NCBI GenBank assembly: GCA_949132985.1
Contig: CASCGD010000026.1
Location: 1 to 33,177 of the forward strand
Source: an uncultured Lachnospiraceae bacterium
GTDB taxonomy: Bacteria; Bacillota; Clostridia; Lachnospirales; Lachnospiraceae
DNA: 33,177 bases
Direction of reading: 5' to 3'
A program made the translations under genes and the position numbers. The notes under the pieces are model-generated. The model saw only the letters and a list, made by a program, of their open reading frames with translations. It was not told the DNA's origin and made no database searches. Below are positions 16,019-22,386 of this stretch, in pieces. How positions within the stretch are numbered: the stretch's first letter is position 1; each line of letters begins with the position of its first letter.

Positions 16019-16858
16019 CTATTGCAGCATGGACTCTGTTCCGATCCTCCGGAAGCTGTTAAAAAACAGCCTCATAAACGGGATGTCACCGAACACTACA
16101 TTCGACAGCGCCATCAGCACCACAAGTATCATCAGAAACACCGCAATCCACAGCAGCACCCTGAAAATGCCCTCCTGATTGCGCAGCCCCCACGCGCGAA
16201 TGCGCCCAAGCAGCCCCCGGCGCGGCGCACCCGCCGCGGATATGTGAATATCCTGATACAACTCACGAAACGTATAATAATTTTGAAGCGGAATCTTTTT
16301 GTTTAAAAGCGCAAGGCTCACCATGCGTTTCCCGGGCGCCCGCTCGAGCAGCCTGCGCACAAGATGCGCACATGCATTGGCGCACGCGCGCTCGCCGCTT
16401 TCCGGGTTAAGCTGTTTTAAATCCAGCACACAGCCAATGTCCACGGAATCATCCTGCCGCAGATGTACCTGGTTTTCCTTAAGCGCCAGCTCCAGCAGCG
16501 GATACGGCAAACCGGAACCGATGCACGCCGCCACCAGATGCAGACTGATGCGCTCTGCTCTCTCCCTGCTCTGCTCGCCTGTCTCAAAAAACTCCATCAG
16601 CGGACGCGTCCTGCAATAGTCCATCACAACCAGAAAACCATCCTCACAGGCAAACATATCAATCACGCAGTCTTTCTTGTCCGGATACGTCTCCAGCACC
16701 CCAAGCAGCTTTTTGACCGTATTGTGATCCGTGATCTTTAAAACGGTATAATAGGCGTCCTTTGCCCGTTCGTCCTCACAGATCATGACATCGTTCACTT
16801 CTCCGTGGTATGCATCCATGACCGCCGCAAGCGCCATTCGTTCTGACCGGTATATCAT
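16019..16858 (-). CDS. Degenerate protein-kinase-fold protein with C-terminal membrane helix (CIS-linked)
   Basis: This is a 279-residue protein. Residues ~1-205 read like a worn protein kinase fold: a strand pair with a possible VAIK-type lysine (YYTVLKI, about 37-43), a hinge-like strand DGFLVVMDYCRTRPLMEFFE (73-92), and a segment LKENQVHLRQDDSVDIGCVL (126-145) where kinases have the catalytic loop and metal strand. HRD and DFG motifs are both absent, so it would be a pseudokinase. One strong membrane helix lies at about 232-256, followed by a short basic tail. The ATG at 16858 is preceded by GAGG and AGAGGG. The neighbour cyclase-like protein is degenerate in the same way, so together they could form a non-catalytic signalling relay. 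The fold call is tentative. Confidence 0.78.
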   Translation of the reverse strand: MIYRSERMALAAVMDAYHGEVNDVMICEDERAKDAYYTVLKITDHNTVKKLLGVLETYPDKKDCVIDMFACEDGFLVVMDYCRTRPLMEFFETGEQSRERAERISLHLVAACIGSGLPYPLLELALKENQVHLRQDDSVDIGCVLDLKQLNPESGERACANACAHLVRRLLERAPGKRMVSLALLNKKIPLQNYYTFRELYQDIHISAAGAPRRGLLGRIRAWGLRNQEGIFRVLLWIAVFLMILVVLMALSNVVFGDIPFMRLFFNSFRRIGTESMLQ

Positions 16859-16917
16859 CCCTCTGCCTCAATTCCTTATCCTGTGTTTACCGCAGGCGTA
16901 ACTTCCCGCCGCGCGGC

Positions 16918-18729
16918 CTACGCTTCCCCCTCCAGCTCATCCGCACTCTTTTTCTTGACGATCGCATACGCGTACGTGCAGATCAGCGGACGATCCGTAC
17001 AGAAAATACGGATCTCGTATACGCCCTCCTTCGCGGGTGCGGTATAAATGCCGTCCGCCGTCACTTCGCCGGTGCCGGCCTCCGTCATCTCGTAGGAAAC
17101 GGAGCACGGTTTCATGTGATTGTACTGCACCTGGAAGAAATACGTTTCCTTTGTCCCAAGAACAACCGTCGGCGTCACCGCGCTGATGCTCTTGTCTGTC
17201 TCGGGCTGTTCCATTCCGGCGCCGATCTCCTCGCCGCCGACGCGGATCGCGATCCATCGGTAGGTGAGCAGCAGATAATCCACATCATCGAGCAGCCGCG
17301 CCGCCACCATGAAGCTGCCCTTGTCATTGAATACCTTCACCGCCGTCTCCACCGCAACGGCTGCCTCGCTCGACGCAAACAGCGCTGCGTTGCCGTAAAC
17401 GGTCATCTTGCTCGCGCCGCCGATGACCGGGTCGTTTTCCAGTCGCTCCAGGCCAACCTGGACATAAATGTTGCCCTTTCCAAGCCCGTGCATGATCTCG
17501 CCGGAATAGCACACATCGCCGCGGCTTGCATGATCACCGAGCGGGATCTCCACCACGCCCGTCTCTATGCGGTAGTCCGTGCGCTGCACACCCGTCTCGC
17601 CGTCCCTGACGGATGCCGCCGCTGCCGCCGTCTGCTGATTTATGTAATACGGGAGGCATTTCCCAAAATAGTTTGTAAATTCCTCTCTCTGTCTCGCATC
17701 GCGCATCGTGGCAACATAGGCCTTTACGCTGTTTTCCTCAACCCGCTCGATCAGATATGCGTTCTCCGTGCGCACGAGCGTCAGACGCGCCAGCTCTACA
17801 AAGCCGCTCCCCGCGCTCATATTGCGCAGCTCCAGACTCATTTTTCCCGCCTCACGCGCCGCCAGCCGTTCCGGCTCCTCATCGATCACGTTGACCTTGC
17901 AGCTCATGCTGCCCACGGGAGCCGCCTCGATACCTCCCACAGCCGCACGCGCGCTGCCGGGCTTTAACATAACCGCAGAAGCGTCCAGCGTCTCCTTCTG
18001 CACAAGCATCCAGTGTTCCCGTTTCACCCTGCCGCCCTTTTTCAGGCTGACATTTTCCAGCTTCAGCTCCTGCTCCTGCGCGCCCTTAAGGCTCGTCATG
18101 ACCGGCGTCTGCAAAACGCCGCTGTAGCTGAGAACCACATCCTCTCCGGAACACTTTTCCGCCTCCAGCGTCAGCTTTACATAATGTCCGGCGCACAGAT
18201 TTGCCGGCAGCTTCAGCCGCACGATATAATCCTGGCTCTCAAACAGCACGCCGCCCGTAAAAAACTCACTCTCCGCCTCAAATCCGGCGCCGATGCTGTC
18301 CGAATCCAGCAGAAAGAGCTCCGCCTCCTCCTCGATGCGGTTGTACTCATACTCGCGCTCGCCGTCCTGGCGGTTTACCGCGTAAACCGGCTGCGTCTCC
18401 TCCTCCCGATAGCGAATACAAAGGCTGGCCTGGTTACTCTGCAGATCCTCAAAGCCGCTCACCGTAGAGAGCTTTTTCACAAGGGAGCTGTCGACCACAA
18501 TTTCCCTTCCCACATCATCGATGGCCATACCGCTCTCGATCATCACGGACTGGTCGTCCAGGCTGATGACGCTTAAGCCGCACACAATACCCGCGCCTGT
18601 CACCATCTGGTTGACGAAGCGCCGCTTGTGGTTGACATACACCTGCTCCGCCTCAAAATCAGAGGATGTGAGCATTTTTCCCTTATAGTATCTGTTTCTG
18701 CTAAACGGAAGCAACTCGTTGCTTTTCAT
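16918..18729 (-). CDS. CIS-associated adaptor-like protein with Ig-like C-terminal domain (first gene of operon)
   Basis: This 603-residue protein starts at the ATG at 18729 (MKSNELLPFSRNRYYKGKML), with AAGGGG and an upstream GGAG. An in-frame ATG at 18774 lies only just after the expected transcript start and is less likely. Residues ~5-85 carry a signature I associate with proteins in CIS clusters: SRNRYYKGKMLTSSDFEAEQ, KRRFVNQMVTGAGIVCGLSV, then an ESGMAIDDVGREIVVD strand block. The middle ~380 residues are beta-rich and unfamiliar. Residues ~510-590 look like a bacterial Ig-like domain (GEVTADGIYTAPAKEGVYEI). No membrane helix is seen. It opens the operon, so it may be made early. The role (baseplate, fibre or cargo adaptor) is unknown. 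Confidence 0.8.
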   Translation of the reverse strand: MKSNELLPFSRNRYYKGKMLTSSDFEAEQVYVNHKRRFVNQMVTGAGIVCGLSVISLDDQSVMIESGMAIDDVGREIVVDSSLVKKLSTVSGFEDLQSNQASLCIRYREEETQPVYAVNRQDGEREYEYNRIEEEAELFLLDSDSIGAGFEAESEFFTGGVLFESQDYIVRLKLPANLCAGHYVKLTLEAEKCSGEDVVLSYSGVLQTPVMTSLKGAQEQELKLENVSLKKGGRVKREHWMLVQKETLDASAVMLKPGSARAAVGGIEAAPVGSMSCKVNVIDEEPERLAAREAGKMSLELRNMSAGSGFVELARLTLVRTENAYLIERVEENSVKAYVATMRDARQREEFTNYFGKCLPYYINQQTAAAAASVRDGETGVQRTDYRIETGVVEIPLGDHASRGDVCYSGEIMHGLGKGNIYVQVGLERLENDPVIGGASKMTVYGNAALFASSEAAVAVETAVKVFNDKGSFMVAARLLDDVDYLLLTYRWIAIRVGGEEIGAGMEQPETDKSISAVTPTVVLGTKETYFFQVQYNHMKPCSVSYEMTEAGTGEVTADGIYTAPAKEGVYEIRIFCTDRPLICTYAYAIVKKKSADELEGEA

Positions 18730-18797
18730 GCGTTTACCCCTTTCTCCTTTGTCATTTCTATCTAAGATTTTCAAACATTCGTACTTTGTATATAGTC

Positions 18798-18806
18798 ATT
18801 ATATCA
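18798..18806 (-). promoter_or_regulatory. Extended -10 promoter of the CIS operon
   Basis: On the minus strand the sequence reads TTTGATATAATGAC, giving a consensus TATAAT (18803-18798) with an upstream TG one base away (18806-18805). No good -35 lies at 16-18 bases, consistent with an extended -10 type promoter that may need an activator. The transcript would start near 18790, giving a leader of about 60 bases before the ATG at 18729. No other convincing promoter was seen in the next 18 kb. Confidence 0.68.
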
Positions 18807-18903
18807 AATGCCTGTTCAAATTACACGCAAGTTTCGTTAAAGATTTCTTGATAATTCCACCCTGATAGCTGTTCATCCCGCAGCCCGTAAACGTTCCTTT
18901 TCT

Positions 18904-19701
18904 TCATCTGTCGCACGGAAACGTCATATAGATCCCCATGCCCTCATCCTCTCTGCTGCGCACCTCGATGGTTCCGCCAAACTCCTCCACCGTCTCCCTG
19001 ACAAGATACATCCCAAGCCCATAGCCGGATTCCTGATTCGCACCCTGATAACGCCATTCCATCAGGCGCGGCGCCTCGCGGGCCTCCACACCCTCCCCAT
19101 TATCCCGGTAAATGACGTAGGCAGTATCCTCCTGCTTGTCCACCGTAATGTGGATAATGCCCGCGCGTTTCATATATTTTAAAGAATTCTCAATCAGGTT
19201 AAAAAAAGCCCGGATCAGCCTGATTCTGTCTCCGTGCATCGTCACCGCCGGCTGCGCGCTGTTTACCTGTATTTTGACTCCCTGCCTGCGCGCAATCGTA
19301 TTGACGTACTCCATCCCCACGCGGATGCACCCGAGCAGGTCAAACGTCTCCCCCTCGCTCGGCACCCTGCCGCTGTCGTCGTTGAGCAGCACCTTTAACA
19401 TCGTATCCATATAATCAATATTTTTGCAGACCCTTCCGATCACCATCAGGCATTCCTCCCTGCTTGTAAAGCTGCCCTCGCGCAGCAGGTCGCCGTAGCC
19501 TGCGATGACCGCCATCGGCATCCGGAAATTGTGGGACAAAAGACGCTTAAGCCAGACGATATCATCCTCCGGCGGCTTTGGGGGAAAGGTCTCCCCGGAC
19601 TCCTTTTGCCCGCCGTGCCGCTTCTTCTTTTTCCGGCTGTCTGCCACTTTTTCCCGAAGGGCATTCAGCCTTTCCGGGTAAGTGCGGTCTGTTTTTTTCA
19701 T
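18904..19701 (-). CDS. Soluble sensor histidine kinase
   Basis: This is a 265-residue kinase with no membrane helix and a very basic N-terminus (RKKKKRHGGQK). The H-box is LLSHNFRMPMAVIAGYGDLL with the phospho-acceptor His at about 57. The ATPase domain shows the N-box FFNLIENSLKYM, G1 DNGEGV (200-205) and G2 GYGLGM (226-231). The start at 19701 has GAGGGGG upstream and lies 11 bases after the response regulator's stop. A longer frame extends back into the regulator but has no good start. It phosphorylates, by inference, the adjacent regulator. Lacking its own sensor domain, it may take input from another protein, such as the membrane ATPase-domain protein encoded nearby on the other strand. 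The CIS promoter lies 98 bases beyond its stop. Confidence 0.9.
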   Translation of the reverse strand: MKKTDRTYPERLNALREKVADSRKKKKRHGGQKESGETFPPKPPEDDIVWLKRLLSHNFRMPMAVIAGYGDLLREGSFTSREECLMVIGRVCKNIDYMDTMLKVLLNDDSGRVPSEGETFDLLGCIRVGMEYVNTIARRQGVKIQVNSAQPAVTMHGDRIRLIRAFFNLIENSLKYMKRAGIIHITVDKQEDTAYVIYRDNGEGVEAREAPRLMEWRYQGANQESGYGLGMYLVRETVEEFGGTIEVRSREDEGMGIYMTFPCDR

Positions 19702-19712
19702 GTGATACCCCC

Positions 19713-20453
19713 TCAGACATCGTGAAAAATGTAGCCGGTACCGCGCACCGCCCGTATGACCTCCGTGTGCGCGCCGTCGATCTTTTTGCGCAGGTTGGAC
19801 ATATGCACCATCAGCGTGCGGTAATCGTCGAGCGCTTCCTGTCCCCATACCTTCCGGTAGAGCTGGCGGTAAAGCGCCACTTCGTCCGGCATCGTCGTGA
19901 TCACCGCCAGCAGCTTGTACTCCGTCGGCGAAAGCTCCAGCTTTTCCCCCAGCCGTCCGTCCACGACGCGATGCACCTCCTGTGATTTGCGGTCGATCAC
20001 AAACTGGCGGAACCACTGTTTGGTCTGTCCGGCTGATTTCGAAGCGCACTCCTTCAAATTGACCCGTATGCGCTCGATGAGCGTGTCGATGTCCACCGGC
20101 TTTACAAGGTAGTCGTTGCCGCCGCCCCGAAAGGCGTCGACAATGCTCGTGCTGTCCCCCATGCAGCTCACAAAAATCACCGGACCGTCATAGCTGTAAG
20201 GCTCGCCGCGCAGCTGTCTGCACAGCTTTTGCCCATCGCAGTCCGGCAGCATCGCATCGAGCAGCAGCAGATCAATCCGCTGCGTCCTGACCGCCGCCAT
20301 CGCCTCCGCCCCGTTTTGCGCGGAAATGACCTCATAGCCGCGCCGCTGCAGCTTCATGGCAGTGATGAGTAAAAGATCCTCGTCGTCCTCCACCAGCAGC
20401 ACCCGTACCTTCTCTTCCGGTTCCTCCGCCTTTTCTATTCCTCTGTTCTCCAT
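19713..20453 (-). CDS. OmpR/PhoB-family response regulator, probable CIS regulator
   Basis: This 246-residue protein has a receiver domain with the acidic cluster E22-D23-D24, the phospho-acceptor Asp at 66 (LLLLDAMLPD) and the conserved Lys at 118 (VKPVD). It continues into a winged-helix OmpR-type DNA-binding domain (about 145-246: LELSPTEYKLLAVI, VHMSNLRKKID, IRAVRGTGYIFHD). The ATG at 20453 has GGCAGGG upstream. It is followed closely by its kinase and then by the CIS operon promoter, which has no strong -35. That fits with activation by this regulator, but no operator is provable here. The N-terminal ~15 residues (MENRGIEKAEEPEEK) precede the receiver fold and are charged. Confidence 0.94.
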   Translation of the reverse strand: MENRGIEKAEEPEEKVRVLLVEDDEDLLLITAMKLQRRGYEVISAQNGAEAMAAVRTQRIDLLLLDAMLPDCDGQKLCRQLRGEPYSYDGPVIFVSCMGDSTSIVDAFRGGGNDYLVKPVDIDTLIERIRVNLKECASKSAGQTKQWFRQFVIDRKSQEVHRVVDGRLGEKLELSPTEYKLLAVITTMPDEVALYRQLYRKVWGQEALDDYRTLMVHMSNLRKKIDGAHTEVIRAVRGTGYIFHDV

Positions 20454-20577
20454 CGTAAATTCCCTGCCTTGTCAAATATTCTTCCATATCAGTACAGCAT
20501 ATCCGTGCAGCCTGCGGATTACCGGCTGTTCTGCTCCGGGACGCCGGCTGTGCGGCTGCGGCCGGACTGCCGCCATG

Positions 20578-20820
20578 CTACTCCCGAGCGCCGCGCGTCC
20601 CGTCCACATGAAAAAGCGCCGTCTGTTCAAACACGCCTGGCGTCCGGTTCAGCCCCTGCTCCCGGCGGCCGAAAATGTCCGTCTGCCTGTTCAGCGCCGC
20701 CGCACGCCCCCGCTTTTGCTCCAGCTCCATGGAGTCCGGCTCCCAGTCAGGCTGCGGCCGCTGCTTCTTTTCGCCTTCCGCTTCCTGTTTTGCCCTTCGG
20801 TAGCTGTTGATCGACTGCAT
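20578..20820 (-). CDS. Unrecognised 80-residue hydrophilic protein
   Basis: This small protein begins MQSINSYRRAKQEAEGEKKQ and is rich in Arg, Gln and Glu, without membrane segments or a known motif. The ATG at 20820 follows GGAGG by 8 bases, a better site than the alternative upstream ATGs at 20826 and 20850. It lies upstream of the response regulator (124-base gap) and is divergent from the membrane ATPase-domain gene, so it may belong to the regulatory unit. It could be a small regulator or adaptor; nothing in the sequence decides. Confidence 0.6.
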   Translation of the reverse strand: MQSINSYRRAKQEAEGEKKQRPQPDWEPDSMELEQKRGRAAALNRQTDIFGRREQGLNRTPGVFEQTALFHVDGTRGARE

Positions 20821-20862
20821 ATGCATTTCCTCCGTTTTCGCGTCTGTCATCTGCTTTCGCAC

Positions 20863-20891
20863 TTGACGAACGCTATTTTTTCACTTACACT
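20863..20891 (+). promoter_or_regulatory. Sigma-A type promoter for the membrane ATPase-domain gene
   Basis: TTGACG (20863-20868) and TACACT (20886-20891) are separated by 17 bases. Downstream, TATTGT occurs twice (20901-20906 and 20911-20916), a 10-bp-spaced direct repeat that could be an operator. The leader to the ATG is about 40 bases. Confidence 0.6.
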
Positions 20892-20940
20892 TTTTTCAGG
20901 TATTGTCAGATATTGTAACTTTCCACGAAGGAGTATATCT

Positions 20941-21858
20941 ATGAACAACATGAAATCTACTACGTCATCCCCTCCGGATGTGCTCTCGCACTCCGGTCTC
21001 GAGCTGTTTCTGCTTGCCTGCATGCTGCTTTCCTTTGCCGGCGGCGCCGCCTGTCTGCTGTTCGGCTCAGAGATTGTCGGCATCATCTGCATGCTCGCCC
21101 ACGGCATTCTTGCGCTCACCTACCTGCTTGTCAGCCAAAGCCGCCTGCTGGAGGCATACGGAAACGCCCGGGCCCACGCAAATGATCTGGAAGCGGAGCG
21201 CAGCCGTTTCAGGGACAACAGTGAAAAGCTCCTCGCACTGCAGACACAGTACGATGACTGCAGGCGCAGGCTGCGCGCAGCCGAAGCCTCCCTTCAGGAG
21301 CTTGCTGACGACAAGCTCAGTCTCCAGGCACAGTTGGACGAAGCCGCCCAGATGCAAAGCGCGAACCGTCTGCTGCCCGAGCCGGATAAGGCACAGGCGC
21401 TTAACATCATTGCCGTCACAGAGAGCGTGATACGGGAAATGTCCTCATTCTGCGCCCGCCGCGGCATTCAGCTTCAGCTGTCCACCAGCAGCAGTGAGCT
21501 GCCCATACAGGCATCTGAAAACTATCTGCACATCCTGTTTCGCAACATCATTGACAATTCTGTGAAATACATGCAGCGCAACGGCAATCTGGTCATCACC
21601 GTCTCACTCGTTGGCAGCGATCTGTTTATCGTGCTCAAGGATAACGGCGCAGGTCTTTCCGAACAGGAAACCACACATATTTTTGAACTGAATTATCAGG
21701 GTTCCAACCGTGTCAGCGGAAACGGTCTCGGGCTCGCACAGGCAAAGGCGATCGTCGAGTATTACGGCGGAACCATCTACGCCAGAAGCAGCGCCGATTC
21801 CGGCATGGCGATCTACATCCAGTTACCCGCCGCCAACCGTACAGGAGGTGCCCATTGA
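20941..21858 (+). CDS. Membrane protein with coiled coil and GHKL ATPase domain but no visible phospho-acceptor His
   Basis: This is a 305-residue protein. Two membrane helices (about 20-42 and 45-65) are followed by a coiled coil (about 70-140) and a histidine-kinase-type ATPase domain: N-box RNIIDNSVKYM (201-211), G1 DNGAG (234-238), G2 GNGLGL (260-265), ending GMAIYIQLP. Where a dimerisation/H-box should be, the sequence is ALNIIAVTESVIREMSSFCA, with no histidine. The ATPase domain is close in layout to the soluble kinase at 18904 (both have YQGxN..SGxGLG and GMxIY...P). The ATG at 20941 has AAGGAG upstream; a longer frame starting near 20356 is antisense to the regulator and rejected. It may be a sensor partner that pairs with the soluble kinase. 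Confidence 0.88.
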   Translation: MNNMKSTTSSPPDVLSHSGLELFLLACMLLSFAGGAACLLFGSEIVGIICMLAHGILALTYLLVSQSRLLEAYGNARAHANDLEAERSRFRDNSEKLLALQTQYDDCRRRLRAAEASLQELADDKLSLQAQLDEAAQMQSANRLLPEPDKAQALNIIAVTESVIREMSSFCARRGIQLQLSTSSSELPIQASENYLHILFRNIIDNSVKYMQRNGNLVITVSLVGSDLFIVLKDNGAGLSEQETTHIFELNYQGSNRVSGNGLGLAQAKAIVEYYGGTIYARSSADSGMAIYIQLPAANRTGGAH

Positions 21859-22373
21859 AGCTGAATCAAACGCACATCATCCGGGCGCTGCTGCTAATCT
21901 ACCTCGTCATTTCCGCCGCAGTGTGTATCGCGCTGCCCCGGCACCTTGCAGACGAAAAGAACGATTCCGGCAGGGCGGGCAGCTCCTCCGCCCCGCTAAA
22001 GCTGCCCCCGGACATACAGCAGCGGATCGATGCGCATGCGGACTCCCGGGATAACACGCCTCAGGAAAAGGCTTCCCCGGAGCCGGAAGCGACGCCGCAG
22101 GCCTCCGGGGAGGCGGATGCAGAACCCCAGGAGACACCAGAAACGACAGAACCGGAAACGCCGCCCGAAAACACCGGCTATGTTTCCACAAAACAGGCGG
22201 GCGCGCGGGTCAACCTCCGCGCCGCGGCAGATTCCGGCTCCGAAATCATCGGCAGTGTCTGCGAGGGAGACGCGGTAACCGTGCTGTCCGCTTCCGGTAA
22301 ATGGTACGAGATTCAGACCGGAGACATCACCGGATACATCCATCAAAACTACCTTGTATTCGCGGACGAGTAA
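21855..22373 (+). CDS. Membrane-anchored or secreted SH3b-domain protein
   Basis: This is a 172-residue protein. The start is TTG at 21855, overlapping the stop of the upstream gene (TTGA) with a strong AGGAGGTG 6 bases before it. A hydrophobic helix at about 8-27 (IIRALLLIYLVISAAVCIAL) acts as signal or anchor. Then comes a Pro/Glu/Thr-rich linker (45-105) and an SH3b domain (about 107-170: ARVNLRAAADSGSEIIGSV, GDAVTVLSASGKWYEIQTGD, GYIHQNYLVF). SH3b domains bind peptidoglycan stems or other surface ligands. Being translationally coupled to the ATPase-domain membrane protein, it may be the extracytoplasmic sensor for that signalling pair. Confidence 0.9.
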   Translation: MKLNQTHIIRALLLIYLVISAAVCIALPRHLADEKNDSGRAGSSSAPLKLPPDIQQRIDAHADSRDNTPQEKASPEPEATPQASGEADAEPQETPETTEPETPPENTGYVSTKQAGARVNLRAAADSGSEIIGSVCEGDAVTVLSASGKWYEIQTGDITGYIHQNYLVFADE

Positions 22374-22386
22374 CCGCACCTGTTTC

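Noticed and set aside
18904-20049. Longer N-terminal form of the soluble kinase
   Set aside because: The extra ~115 residues are the response regulator gene read in another frame; the ATG at 19701 has a good ribosome site.
20356-21858. 500-residue form of the membrane ATPase-domain protein
   Set aside because: The first ~195 residues are antisense to the regulator and small gene, and a promoter and ribosome site lie just before 20941.
22374-22386. Terminator between the convergent SH3b and SpoIIE genes
   Set aside because: Only 13 bases lie between the stops and no hairpin is visible.
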